Source: Hymenobacter polaris
Lineage (GTDB): Bacteria; Bacteroidota; Bacteroidia; Cytophagales; Hymenobacteraceae
Length of the DNA: 64,000 nucleotides
Reading direction: 5' to 3'
Assembly: GCF_012927305.1 (NCBI RefSeq)
Contig: NZ_JABBGH010000006.1
Location: 32,924-96,923, forward strand
The notes below the pieces were generated by a model. The model was not told where the DNA came from. It saw nothing but the letters and a program-made list of their open reading frames with translations, and made no database searches. Shown piece by piece: positions 1 to 8,540 of the stretch (its first letter is position 1; the number at the start of each line of letters is the position of its first letter). The position numbers were made by a program, and so were the translations under genes.

Positions 1-14
1 CGCCGCGAGGCTCG

Positions 15-1868
15 TCATTCACGAGTAACCTCCATGTGCGTGCCCGTGGGAAAGGAACGGGTCACCACCAGCTTCGCTTTCAGCTGTTTGGTGAGGGTGC
101 GGACCAGCTGCATGCCCAGGGAGTGGGCTTTGACCGGCGCGTCCTGGGCCGGCATTCCGGTCCCGTCATCGGCGATGGTGAGCTGGAAGCCGGTGGGGCG
201 GCTGGCGAAGGAAACATGCAGGTGGCCCTGGGCAAGGCCCTGAAAAGCGTGCTTGTACGCATTGGTCACTATTTCGTTCACAACCAAGCCCAGGGTGCTG
301 GCCTCTTTGGGGCTCATGATTACCGGGGCCAGGTTCATGCTCAGCTCGATGTTTTGCTTGGCCGTGGTAAGGGCGATTTTCAGGGAATCAAGCAGTTCGC
401 GCAGGTACTGGTCCATGCGTACTTCGGCCAGATTATCGGCTTGATATAAGAATTCATGTACCATGGCCATGCTCTGAATTCTGTCCCGGCTGGCGGTTAG
501 CGCGGCTACCAGGGCGGGTTCGGGTAGGGTGGTCGCCTGCCAGCCCAGCAGGCCGCTCACCAGCTGCAGGTTGTTTTTCACGCGGTGGTGAATTTCCTGT
601 AGCAGTACCTCCTTTTCGGCCACGGCCCGGCAGTTGGCCTGGTTGGCTACGGCCAGCAGCGCTTTTTGCCGCCGCAGCCGCCAGTACAGCCAGCTGCCCA
701 CCCCGATAGTCGTGGTCAGTCCACCCAGCAGCAGCCACAGCGAGTGCAACTGCGCCCGCTGGCCGCGCTGCTCAAACTCGGCGGCCCGTTTCTGCTCGGT
801 GAGCAGCTTCACGTCGTAGCGCACCTGCAGCTGGGCTAGGGCCTGCGCCTTGTCGCCGTTGAAGAGGGAGTCGCGCAGGTCCTGCGCCCGGTTGTCAAGG
901 TCGAAGGAGCGGCGCAGCTGGCCCTGGTCAGCGTGCGCCCAGGCCAGGTTTGCCAGCGCGTCGGCCTCGTAGTCGGGCATCTTCAGCTCGCGGGCCAGGG
1001 CGAGGGCCAGCTCTGCCATCCGCTGCGAGACAGCCGGCAGCCCCTGCAGCCGGTACACGCGGGCCAGCGCCAGGGCCGAGCTGGCCGTCTGGGGCCGAAA
1101 CCCGTGGCGCTGCATGATGCGCAGGGCCCGGTTCATATTCGTGGCCGCTGAATCCAGCGTGCCCGCAGTCTGGGGTTGAATCATGGCGTACACCTCGCCA
1201 CGGAACTGGTACACGTAGCCCAGACCCCGGGCATCCCTGGCGCGCTGCATGTAGGGCAGCGCCCGGGTGGCGTAGTGCAGTACCGAGTCGTAGCGCTGCA
1301 TCACCAGAAAGGTGTTGGCCAGGTTGAGCAGCAGCCCGCCCCGCTCCCGGGGCGGAACGTTGCCCACGGCTCCTTGCTGCTGGTAGGCCTGCCGCATATA
1401 CTTCAGGCCTCCTCTCACATCTTTGGTATCGACTGCTACCAGACCCATGCACTGCGTGAAGCGCCATTCGTCGGGTAGCTGGTGCACCCTGGCCACGCCG
1501 GCGCCTTCCTGGCTGTACCGCATGGCCGCCACGTAATCGGCAGCCCGCTCACAGTTCACCACCAGCTGGTACAAGCCATCGGCCATGCCCGGCCAGTCCC
1601 GCCGGTGGCGGGCCAGCTGCACGGCCTGCTCCCCCACCCGGCGGGCCTCCGGCTCATCCTGCGCAAACAGCGCGTCGCTTAGGGCCCGCAACGTCTGAAA
1701 CCGGACCGAGTCCGGCAGCTGTGGTCGCCGGGCCACTGCGCGCAGCGAGTCAACGGTGGCGCTGTCGCCGGGCGAGGCCAGGCTGTTTTCGGCCGGCAAA
1801 CAGGTTGCGCGAGCTACCGTACCGGCCCACAGCAGGGCCAGCACGGTCAAACGCTTACCGCCCGCCAC
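15..1868 (-). CDS. TPR-containing sensor histidine kinase (HisKA_2 family)
   Basis: A 617-residue membrane sensor kinase predicted to autophosphorylate on His and pass the phosphate to a response regulator; no receiver domain or partner regulator is visible. A signal-like N-terminus is followed by a long helical TPR-like sensor region (about 60-340), one transmembrane segment (about 375-400), then the HisKA_2 phosphoacceptor motif EIHHRVKNNLQ, and a HATPase with a clear N-box (VVNEIVTNAYKHAF) and a DDGTGMP G-box. The start is GTG; I chose it because it gives a plausible signal peptide directly. This architecture is common in Bacteroidota (LytS/HWE-like kinases with periplasmic TPRs). It is complete, with its stop only 14 bases from the window edge. 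The ligand is unknown. Confidence 0.9.
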   Translation of the reverse strand: MAGGKRLTVLALLWAGTVARATCLPAENSLASPGDSATVDSLRAVARRPQLPDSVRFQTLRALSDALFAQDEPEARRVGEQAVQLARHRRDWPGMADGLYQLVVNCERAADYVAAMRYSQEGAGVARVHQLPDEWRFTQCMGLVAVDTKDVRGGLKYMRQAYQQQGAVGNVPPRERGGLLLNLANTFLVMQRYDSVLHYATRALPYMQRARDARGLGYVYQFRGEVYAMIQPQTAGTLDSAATNMNRALRIMQRHGFRPQTASSALALARVYRLQGLPAVSQRMAELALALARELKMPDYEADALANLAWAHADQGQLRRSFDLDNRAQDLRDSLFNGDKAQALAQLQVRYDVKLLTEQKRAAEFEQRGQRAQLHSLWLLLGGLTTTIGVGSWLYWRLRRQKALLAVANQANCRAVAEKEVLLQEIHHRVKNNLQLVSGLLGWQATTLPEPALVAALTASRDRIQSMAMVHEFLYQADNLAEVRMDQYLRELLDSLKIALTTAKQNIELSMNLAPVIMSPKEASTLGLVVNEIVTNAYKHAFQGLAQGHLHVSFASRPTGFQLTIADDGTGMPAQDAPVKAHSLGMQLVRTLTKQLKAKLVVTRSFPTGTHMEVTRE

Positions 1869-2057
1869 GTCGCCTCGACGCTCCTTGGGGGCTGGGAATG
1901 GATGGACTGCTGGTACGCATTGCTGGTAGAGAATAGGGCCCCTCCCCTACCCTGCCCAGGTGGGCCGGCAGCGGAAGAGATAGTTTGAAATAGACAAGGA
2001 AGAACCGTCCGGCCCCCAATTGAGCCGCGCCGGCGAAATAGCCCCTAACGGATACGC

Positions 2058-2789
2058 TTACTTTTTGGGCGACATCATCTGGCGCAGCTGCCGCTGAAAC
2101 GCTTTCTGAATCTGGGCCTCATTCGCCGCCTTGAACTGGGCGAGAATGTTGTGAATCACATCAGTCGAGGAGGCTCCTCCACCCAGCAGCAGGCCCATCT
2201 GCTGAAAAAACTGCTGGTGGCTGGCCGTGATGCGAATCTGAAAAGTCTTCTTCTCCGCCGAATCCGCAAAGAGGGAGGTTAGGTCCAGCTTGTCCTTGCT
2301 GTCCCCCGTGGCCGCTGGCGTCGGCGCAGCCTCCACTTCCACCTCCACCTCCTCCTCTTCTTCCTCCAGGTCATCTGCAACGGGTAACTCAGCCGCCGGC
2401 GTGGCCGGCGGTGCCGGTGCTGCCAAAGCCGATACTTTTTCTCCCTTTGGTTCTACCGGGGTTGTATTGACGGCTGGTGCGGAAGCAGCAGCTAACGAAG
2501 GTGCGGGCTCCGTGGCGGCAACGGGTGCTACCGGTACCGACGGTTCCGGCTTTGCGTCTGGGACCGGGGGTGCGGCCTCGACGGGCACCGTGGCTGGCTC
2601 CGGGGCCGGGGCCACCGCGGTGGGCGTAGCCGCCGGGGTAGGCGTAGCCTCCGCGGCCGGGGTGGGCAGTACGAAGGGCTGACTGGTCCCCATGTGACTG
2701 ATGGCCGCGACGGAGCCCGTCAGGCGGGCCAGCTCGGCCATTTGTTCTTCCGGGGTGAGTTTGGGTTTCTTGGTGGAGGCTTTGGCCAT
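2058..2789 (-). CDS. Ala/Pro-rich putative partition or DUF3408-like partner of ParA
   Basis: A 243-residue protein directly downstream of parA (61-bp gap, same strand). The first about 170 residues are low-complexity Ala/Pro/Val with an acidic run of Glu near 140-155, and look disordered. The C-terminal about 65 residues are well formed (starting KKTFQIRITASHQQFFQQ, ending KAFQRQLRQMMSPKK), with a short beta strand followed by helices, compatible with a ribbon-helix-helix or DUF3408-type domain. In Bacteroidota mobile elements ParA is usually followed by such a protein, so a centromere-binding role is a reasonable inference. I cannot assign a family with certainty. A disordered N-terminus plus a small DNA-binding C-terminus would fit a ParB-type adaptor. 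Confidence 0.7.
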   Translation of the reverse strand: MAKASTKKPKLTPEEQMAELARLTGSVAAISHMGTSQPFVLPTPAAEATPTPAATPTAVAPAPEPATVPVEAAPPVPDAKPEPSVPVAPVAATEPAPSLAAASAPAVNTTPVEPKGEKVSALAAPAPPATPAAELPVADDLEEEEEEVEVEVEAAPTPAATGDSKDKLDLTSLFADSAEKKTFQIRITASHQQFFQQMGLLLGGGASSTDVIHNILAQFKAANEAQIQKAFQRQLRQMMSPKK

Positions 2790-2850
2790 GACGAAGGAGG
2801 ATGCAGGCTTGAAATTTTAGAGGAAAAGCAGCGACGGATGAGCCGTAGGG

Positions 2851-3636
2851 CTACGCGCCAGGGGCTGACTCGACGGCCGGGGCCGTAAAGGCAATGGTTT
2901 TACCCGAGGGCGTGACCGCCCCCTCCCCTACCACCAGGGTCAGAATTTCCAGGATGAGCTGACCCAGGCCGAGGCGGTTGAGGTCGCGCTCTGGCAGCGG
3001 AAACATGGTGGAGCGGTTTTCCTTATAGGTCATCAGTAGCTCCACCCGGCTCTTGAGCAAGGGCAGGCCTTTCTCCTGAAACAGTTCCTCCGTCTTGTCA
3101 TAAATCCCTTTTTTCTCGGACTTTACAAACTTGTTCCAGAAGGCATAAAAGCCCAGCAGGTTGGAGTCTTCGTCGCGGGCCTGCACAAACTGGCCCAGGA
3201 TGCCCATGTAGGACATGGTGGATGCGATTGACCCCTTGTCTGGCTCAATCGGCAGGAAAATGTAGTCCACCAGCCGGAGCAGCTCGGGAAGCCCCACCAC
3301 GTTCACCGTGCCGGGCGTGTCCACCAGGATGAAATCATAGTCCTGCTCAAACAACCCTTCGATGGAACTCACGGCCTTCTCCACGCTGGAAATGATGACC
3401 GGATACGGCGGGATGCCCTGCTTCAGCAGGCGGGCCTGAAACGGCGCTTCCGACTGCAGCCGGTTCTGCTCTTCGAGGCGGTAGGCGTGCAGGGAGTTCT
3501 GCGGGTAGTCGCAGTCCACCATGGCCACCTTATAGCCATAGTAATAGCACAGCGCCGAGGCCATGTGCGTGCCGATGGTCGACTTACCAGCACCCCCCTT
3601 TTGGGTGGCAAATGCGAGTACGTGGGGTTGATTCAT
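2851..3636 (-). CDS. parA: ParA-family partition ATPase
   Basis: A 261-residue ParA/MinD-type ATPase, expected to segregate the plasmid by binding nucleoid DNA in an ATP-dependent way and being triggered by a centromere-bound partner. The deviant Walker A motif KGGAGKST lies at residues 13-20, the A' motif is VDCDYPQNSL, and Walker B is LVDTPGT. The ATG at 3636 gives the usual short lead into the Walker A; an upstream in-frame start would add 22 unconserved residues. It is followed by the putative DNA-binding partner at 2058-2789 and preceded by a repeat-rich noncoding region that is a good centromere candidate. An inverted repeat at 3681-3703, just upstream, may be its operator. There is no N-terminal HTH, as in type Ib or Soj-like ParA. 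Confidence 0.95.
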   Translation of the reverse strand: MNQPHVLAFATQKGGAGKSTIGTHMASALCYYYGYKVAMVDCDYPQNSLHAYRLEEQNRLQSEAPFQARLLKQGIPPYPVIISSVEKAVSSIEGLFEQDYDFILVDTPGTVNVVGLPELLRLVDYIFLPIEPDKGSIASTMSYMGILGQFVQARDEDSNLLGFYAFWNKFVKSEKKGIYDKTEELFQEKGLPLLKSRVELLMTYKENRSTMFPLPERDLNRLGLGQLILEILTLVVGEGAVTPSGKTIAFTAPAVESAPGA

Positions 3637-3669
3637 GCGAAGGGCCGGAAGGTTTGAAGACGTTGGATT

Positions 3670-4095
3670 ATTAGTTGCATAGTGGCGTTGTTGTACCGCC
3701 ACTTAGGTGCAATGGGGCAACACAATAAAGTTGCTTTGTTGCAAAAGTTAACAGTTGTCTAGTTGCAAAGTTGCAAGACAACAAAGATTATGTGTTGCAG
3801 TGTTGTTTAGTTGTAGTGTGGCGAAGGTAGCAAGTTGTGTTGTTGCAAAGCAACTTTATGGCAAATTCATTTATATTTTCTGTGTGGTAAAGTTGCAAAG
3901 TTGTTTTAGTGCATTGGTGCAAATAACCAAACTTTCAGACTTGACAATGTACATCCTTGCCTAGGTTGTATAGTGGCAAAGTTGCAATGGTGTAGTGTGG
4001 CAGTATGAGCCAGAAGCCCATACGAAGTAGTAAAGACACAAATTGCGACAATATCAGGTGTAAAGTTGCAAAGCTTTAAAGTTGCAATGTGGCAT
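3670..4095. repeat. Cluster of degenerate GTTGCAA repeats, centromere (parS)-like
   Basis: This stretch has no convincing gene and is much more AT-rich than its surroundings. It contains about ten degenerate copies of GTTGCAA, several in tandem as AGTTGCAAAGTTGCAA (for example around 3760-3775, 3898-3906, 3976-3986, 4060-4087), plus related TGTTG and TGCAAT units. Its position between parA and the mobilization genes, and the short-pitch tandem repeats, suit a centromere to which the small protein at 2058-2789 could bind. It is not the replication origin: the iterons belonging to Rep lie at 40.1-40.4 kb and have an unrelated sequence. Function is inferred from place and structure only. Confidence 0.55.
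3681..3703. promoter_or_regulatory. Inverted repeat upstream of parA
   Basis: AGTGGCG, 9 bp, CGCCACT: a perfect 7-bp inverted repeat 45 bp upstream of the parA start. Small partition operons are commonly autorepressed from such sites, so an operator role is inferred; it also sits at the edge of the GTTGCAA repeat cluster. Confidence 0.5.
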
Positions 4096-4163
4096 GAATT
4101 ACTAAATCTAACTCTAGTCCTAGCACCGTGCAACGCCCCGTTCCAACAGCCCGTTCATCGTCC

Positions 4164-4250
4164 AGCAAGCCATGTCATTGTCCGGACAAACTTCGTTTGC
4201 CCGAGTCAATGACACCGCCAAGTTCGCAGGCTCACATGGCTTGGCTTGCT
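4164..4250. other. oriT: Nested inverted repeats, candidate origin of transfer (oriT)
   Basis: An outer repeat AGCAAGCCATGT (4164-4175) pairs imperfectly with ACATGGCTTGGCTTGCT (4234-4250). Inside it TGTCATTG (4173-4180) pairs exactly with CAATGACA (4207-4214), and the centre CAAAC-TTC-GTTTG (4187-4199) forms a tight hairpin. The set lies 83 bp upstream of the mobC-like and relaxase genes, where oriT is usually found. No nick site can be named from sequence alone. Confidence 0.55.
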
Positions 4251-4332
4251 AGTTTAGCGTATAGCATTTAGTAATTCGTAATTCTATAGTAGTTTTAGCA
4301 AGCCTGGGTAAGCTAATCTCCCCAGAATCATC

Positions 4333-4656
4333 ATGGAACCAGAGAAGCAAGCTAATAATACCGTTGACGCAGCCCGGACTTTACGTATTGACGTGCGGGT
4401 TAGCCCGGATGAAAAAAAGGATTTGCAGGCAAAAGCTACGGCCGCCGGTTACAAGAAAGTGTCGGCTTATTTGCGCGATGTGGGCCGGGGAGCGGAGGTC
4501 AAAGAAACTATTCCGCCGGAGCTGCGGCGACAGCTGGTAGGCATCGGAACCAACCTCAATCAAATAGCTCGGCTGGCGCAGGCTGGTAAATCATTCAGCT
4601 CTCACGAGGCCCAACTGGTACAGGCGCTGGCTATCATTCGAGGTTACCTGATATGA
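4333..4656 (+). CDS. mobC: MobC-like relaxosome accessory protein
   Basis: A 107-residue small DNA-binding protein of the MobC / plasmid mobilization relaxosome type. The N-terminus (LRIDVRVSPDEKKDLQAKA) reads as a ribbon-helix-helix strand and helix, and the C-terminal GTNLNQIARLAQAG segment is the hallmark of this family. It should bind and bend oriT so that the relaxase can nick. The stop codon overlaps the start of the relaxase gene (ATGATAG), so the two are translationally coupled. The hairpin-rich oriT candidate lies immediately upstream. Family assignment is strong; the exact DNA target is inferred. Confidence 0.88.
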   Translation: MEPEKQANNTVDAARTLRIDVRVSPDEKKDLQAKATAAGYKKVSAYLRDVGRGAEVKETIPPELRRQLVGIGTNLNQIARLAQAGKSFSSHEAQLVQALAIIRGYLI

Positions 4657-5525
4657 TAGCAAAGACCACCATCGGTAATGACTTTGAGGGGGCATTAACT
4701 TATGGCGCGGGGCAGCGCCAGGGCCGGGGTAAGGAGCCGGGGGAGGCTCCACTTTTGGTCGTGGCTAATCTAATTCCGGGCACTCCCAAGGAAATGGCTC
4801 AGGACATGCGGGCCGTGGCGGCGCAGAGCAAAAAGATTCAGAAGCCGGTGTGGCATACCGTGCTCTCGTGGAAGGCGGGGGAGGTGGTGAGCCAGGCGCA
4901 GAAAGTAGCCGCTGCCCAGCGGTATTGCGAGCTGATTGGTGCGCCTATCGACCGGCACCAGGTGGTCGTTTATGAGCACCGGGATAAGAAGCACGCGCAC
5001 GTTCACATCTACCTGAACCGGGTGCCGATTGATGGGGGACCGGCGCTTCGAACGGATAATAACTTCTACCGGCAGCCGGCCATTACGCGGCAGATAAGTC
5101 AGGAGCTAGGTATGGACCCCATTCCCAAGCGGCGGCGCAGCCTGCGGGCGCTGGACCCCACGAAAGAGGCAGCGCGGGAGCAGGTGAGTCGGGCGTTAAA
5201 GTTGTTACTCGCGCAAGCCGATAGGGGAAGTGAGGATTGGCTGGCTTTGCAATTGCAAAAAGAACTGATTGGGGTTCGCTATACCCACGACAAGGGCGGC
5301 GTACTGCGGGGCGTGAGCTTTGAACTGAACGGCGTGGCGGTCCGGGGGCAGGAGGTAGGCTACAAAGGGGCGCAGCTGCGCGAAGCCCTGGCCGCGCCTG
5401 GGTTGCAGGCAGTAACAGGACCGGAAGTTGCGCCTGCACCCGGCGCGGACCAGCCAGCCGTACTGTCGAAGCCAAGGCGGCCCGAGCCGGCGAAGCGACC
5501 CCGCCGGAAGGGGCCCGCCCGGTAG
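4653..5525 (+). CDS. mobA: MobA/VirD2-type relaxase
   Basis: A 290-residue relaxase that should nick one strand of oriT and stay covalently attached through a Tyr. The metal-binding HUH-type motif is HAHVHIYLNR at residues 114-123, and Tyr17 in GALTYGAG is the likely nucleophile. It lacks any C-terminal primase or helicase extension; the last about 50 residues are Pro/Arg-rich and basic. The start overlaps the mobC stop by 4 bp. Together with mobC and the coupling protein at 5661-7670 it forms a typical Bacteroidota mobilization set. No mating-pair genes follow, so transfer would need a helper conjugative element. Confidence 0.93.
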   Translation: MIAKTTIGNDFEGALTYGAGQRQGRGKEPGEAPLLVVANLIPGTPKEMAQDMRAVAAQSKKIQKPVWHTVLSWKAGEVVSQAQKVAAAQRYCELIGAPIDRHQVVVYEHRDKKHAHVHIYLNRVPIDGGPALRTDNNFYRQPAITRQISQELGMDPIPKRRRSLRALDPTKEAAREQVSRALKLLLAQADRGSEDWLALQLQKELIGVRYTHDKGGVLRGVSFELNGVAVRGQEVGYKGAQLREALAAPGLQAVTGPEVAPAPGADQPAVLSKPRRPEPAKRPRRKGPAR

Positions 5526-5660
5526 CGGCCGGACGGGTAGGGCGGTTCATTCGTGTGCGCGGCGTGCACCTCACCGCTGACTTTGGACCGCTCGTCAAAT
5601 AATCTACGCCGGGCATTGTAGACGGGGGTAAGTTGCTTGATTCACCAAGCGTTTCAAGCG

Positions 5661-7670
5661 ATGGAAGACGAGAAAGGACTGCGAAAAATCATGGAGTTTA
5701 TGCGCCTGTTTGCCATTGTGCTGATGGGCATTAACATCTACTATTACTGCTTCGGCTACTTCAAAAGCATGGGCTGGACGCCGGCCGTGGTCGAGCATAT
5801 TCTGGAGAGCTTTACCAAGAATACCTTTCTGTTTAAGGCCAGCTGGGTTAGCAAGACGCTGGCCGTGGTATTCCTGCTATTGAGCTGCCTCGGCACGCGG
5901 GGACGGGCTAATGAAAAGCTGAAAGGCGCCTCGGTGGCGGGCTACGCCGCCATTGGGCTGGCCCTGATTTATGGGTCGGATGTAGTGCGCAGCTTCTCGT
6001 TGGGGGCTGGGTTGACAACGGCGCTTTATACCGGGCTGCTGTCGGCGGGCTTTCTGCTGCTGCTGAGCGCCGGGGCCTGGCTGAGCCGGCTCTTCAACAA
6101 CGACCTGATGAAGGACATCTTCAACAAGGCCAACGAGAGCTTCCCGCAGGAAGAGCGGCTGATGGAAAACGAGTATTCGGTGAACCTGCGCACGGAGTAC
6201 CAGCTGCGGGGCAAGCAGCATCAGGGTTGGCTGAATGTGGTCAATCCGTTTCGGGCCACTATGGTGCTTGGCACCCCGGGCTCGGGCAAGAGCTTTGCCA
6301 TCATCAACGAGTTCATCCGGCAGCACCTGGCCAAGGGCTTCTGCATGTACATCTACGACTACAAGTTTGACGATTTGAGCCGCATCTGCTACAACACGCT
6401 GCTGCGCCACCAGGACAAGTTTGATAAGCCGGTGGGCTTTTACGTCATCAACTTCGACAACCCCCGCAAAAGCCACCGCTGCAACCCGCTGCTGCCCGAG
6501 CTGATGACCGACATCGTGGATGCCTACGAAAGCGCCTCGACCATCATGCTTAATCTCAACAAAAGCTGGATTCAGAAGCAGGGTGACTTCTTCGTGGAGT
6601 CGCCCATCAACTTTGTGGCGGCCATCATCTGGTTTTTGAAGCTGTTCGAGAAGGGTAAGTACTGCACCTTCCCCCACGTCATCGAGTTTCTGAGCCGTGA
6701 CTACGAGGAGATTTTTCCGGTGCTGGCCTCGTACCCCGAGATTGAGAATCTGGTTAAGCCCTTCGTGTCGGCGTTTCAGAAAGATGCCATTGAGCAGCTG
6801 GAAGGCCAGATTGCTTCGGCACGCATTCCGCTGGGCCGGCTGGCGTCGCCGCAATTGTATTGGGTGATGTCGGGCAACGATTTTACGCTTGACATCAACA
6901 GCAACGAGGAGCCCAAGGTGTTGTGCGTGGGCAACAACCCCGAGCGCCAAGCCATTTACGGCGCGGCGCTGGGCCTCTACAACGCCCGCCTCGTCAAGCT
7001 GGTGAACCAGAAGGGCAAGCGCAAATCGTCCATCATCATCGATGAGCTGCCGACCATCTACTTCAAGGGACTGGATAACCTCATTGCCACGGCGCGGAGC
7101 AACAAGGTGAGCACCTGCCTGGGCTTCCAGGACTTCTCGCAGCTGGAACGCGACTACGGCCAGAAGGAGGCCGAAGTCATCAAGAACACGGTGGGCAACG
7201 TGTTCAGCGGGCAAGTATCGGGCAACAGCGGCAAATGGCTGAGCGAGCGGTTTGGCAAGATTCTGCAGCAGCGCCAGAGCCTGAGCATCAACATGCGCGA
7301 AACCAGCACCAGCCTGTCTACCCAGATGGACAGCATGATTCCGGCCAGCACCATTGCCAACCTCACGCAGGGAAACTTCGTGGGCGCGGTGGCCGACAAC
7401 TTCGGCGAGGAAATCGACCAGAAAGTGTTTCACGCCCGCATTCAGGTGGACGTAAAGGCGGTGGCCGCCGAAGCGAAGGCCTACCAACCCATTCCCGACA
7501 TCACCAGCTTCATTAACCCGGCCACGGGCAAAGACGAGGCCGAGGAGATGATTAAAGCTAACTTCAACCGGGTGAAAACCGAGGTGAAAGAACTGTGCGC
7601 CCGCGAGTTGCTGCGCATCGGGCAGGACCCTACGCTGCGGCACCTCATCAAGGAGAAAGCCGAGAAGTAA
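5661..7670 (+). CDS. TraG/VirD4-type coupling ATPase (Bacteroidota mobilization type)
   Basis: A 669-residue inner-membrane ATPase expected to dock the relaxase-DNA complex to a secretion channel. Hydrophobic segments lie in the first about 150 residues (around 15-35, 62-78, 92-110, 120-142). Walker A is GTPGSGKS at 204-211 and Walker B is SSIIIDELPT; the DFSQLERDYGQ region further on is the conserved coupling-protein motif. I prefer the ATG at 5661 to a TTG 24 bp earlier because homologues begin close to the first membrane helix. It lies 135 bp after the relaxase gene on the same strand. A long open frame on the opposite strand is a codon-usage shadow. Confidence 0.93.
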   Translation: MEDEKGLRKIMEFMRLFAIVLMGINIYYYCFGYFKSMGWTPAVVEHILESFTKNTFLFKASWVSKTLAVVFLLLSCLGTRGRANEKLKGASVAGYAAIGLALIYGSDVVRSFSLGAGLTTALYTGLLSAGFLLLLSAGAWLSRLFNNDLMKDIFNKANESFPQEERLMENEYSVNLRTEYQLRGKQHQGWLNVVNPFRATMVLGTPGSGKSFAIINEFIRQHLAKGFCMYIYDYKFDDLSRICYNTLLRHQDKFDKPVGFYVINFDNPRKSHRCNPLLPELMTDIVDAYESASTIMLNLNKSWIQKQGDFFVESPINFVAAIIWFLKLFEKGKYCTFPHVIEFLSRDYEEIFPVLASYPEIENLVKPFVSAFQKDAIEQLEGQIASARIPLGRLASPQLYWVMSGNDFTLDINSNEEPKVLCVGNNPERQAIYGAALGLYNARLVKLVNQKGKRKSSIIIDELPTIYFKGLDNLIATARSNKVSTCLGFQDFSQLERDYGQKEAEVIKNTVGNVFSGQVSGNSGKWLSERFGKILQQRQSLSINMRETSTSLSTQMDSMIPASTIANLTQGNFVGAVADNFGEEIDQKVFHARIQVDVKAVAAEAKAYQPIPDITSFINPATGKDEAEEMIKANFNRVKTEVKELCARELLRIGQDPTLRHLIKEKAEK

Positions 7671-7678
7671 CGGGGCAG

Positions 7679-7912
7679 CTAGCCGCAGCAGCTGCCCGGG
7701 CCCTGCTGCTGGATGGGCGGGCAGGGCACCGTGCCGTAGGAACAATACACGCAGCAGTCGCCGGCCAGGGGTTTGAGCACCGTATGACAGCCCGGGCACT
7801 CGTAAAAGTATTGGCAGGCATCGGTGGGCATCTGTTCGGTTTGCTGATGCGCGCAGACCGGGCAGGTGAGCGTGGAAGTAAGCTGCGGGGTTTTGAGGGT
7901 AGGGGCGAGCAT
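7679..7912 (-). CDS. GDCCVxC domain protein of the mercury module
   Basis: A 77-residue Cys-rich protein. It has CPVC near residue 14, a CPGC pair, then the family signature GDCCVYCSYGTVPCPP, and ends in SCCG. This is the GDCCVxC domain (seleno)protein family, typically encoded next to MerT/MerP-type transporters; here the position that is selenocysteine in some relatives is Cys. It is last in the operon with the ArsR regulator and MerTP, 7 bp downstream of MerTP. The biochemical role is not established; handling of Hg(II) or a related soft metal thiolate is inferred. The start at 7912 excludes an Arg-rich upstream extension that overlaps MerTP. Confidence 0.85.
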   Translation of the reverse strand: MLAPTLKTPQLTSTLTCPVCAHQQTEQMPTDACQYFYECPGCHTVLKPLAGDCCVYCSYGTVPCPPIQQQGPGSCCG

Positions 7913-7919
7913 CCGATAA

Positions 7920-8540
7920 TTAGTTGCGGGTGATAATCTGGTAGCCCGTGCCATTGATGGCTTTTTCCACCTGCGCGGCCGGGCTCTTCTGCGCATCAAA
8001 ACGCACCTGCGCGGTGCCCTGCGCGTACGACACGGTGATGGCCTGCACGCCCGGCAGCAGCTGTACCGCGTGCTCGACGTGCTGGGCGCAGGCCTCGCAG
8101 GTCATGCCTCCGATGCGGTAGGTGGCCGTCTGCCACACCGGCGTGGCCCCATTTGCTGCCTGGACCGGGGCGGCGGCAGGCGAGGCCGGGTACAGGCGCG
8201 CCCCGTAGTAGGGAAAAGCCAGCAGCAGCACCGCCAGCCCGGTCACCATTCCCAAAAAAAGCCGGGATTGGGTGAATGCCGGCTTGGCATCTACCGCACA
8301 GCCGCAGCCATCGTTAGCCGGGGCCGGCTTGAGCTTCTGGTACCACGCGAAGCCCAGCACGCCCACCGTGAGCGCCATTAGATAGGGGCGGAAAGGTTCG
8401 AGCCAGGAAAAGGCCGCCGCGGAAGCACCCAGCCCGCCGACCAGGGCCAGCAGTGGCGTGATGCAGCACAGGGAGGCAGCCAGGGCGGTGAGTAGCCCCG
8501 CGCCGAGCAGGGGCTTGCTGGTGGAGGTAGGTGCGTTCAT
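7920..8540 (-). CDS. merTP: Mercuric transporter fused to periplasmic-type Hg-binding domain (MerTP)
   Basis: A 206-residue inner-membrane protein joining MerT and MerP. Membrane helices occur at about 12-32, 44-62 and 92-110; the first carries the vicinal SLCCITP pair that accepts Hg(II) in MerT. The C-terminal domain (about 135-206) is an HMA fold with GGMTCEAC. It should import mercuric ion to the cytosol. Its start overlaps the ArsR stop by 4 bp and the GDCCVxC gene follows. The curious point is that no merA reductase or merB is found in the window, so imported Hg must be handled elsewhere, or the module has another soft-metal role. Confidence 0.92.
   Translation of the reverse strand: MNAPTSTSKPLLGAGLLTALAASLCCITPLLALVGGLGASAAAFSWLEPFRPYLMALTVGVLGFAWYQKLKPAPANDGCGCAVDAKPAFTQSRLFLGMVTGLAVLLLAFPYYGARLYPASPAAAPVQAANGATPVWQTATYRIGGMTCEACAQHVEHAVQLLPGVQAITVSYAQGTAQVRFDAQKSPAAQVEKAINGTGYQIITRN

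Noticed and set aside
4333..7670. A complete conjugation system
   Set aside because: Only MobC, relaxase and coupling protein are found; no VirB/Tra channel, ATPase or pilus genes in the window.
5877..7799. Long open frame (640 codons) on the minus strand opposite the coupling protein gene
   Set aside because: Its product is a His/Leu/Val-rich string without motifs, typical of the antisense shadow of a high-GC gene; the coupling protein on the other strand has clear Walker motifs.
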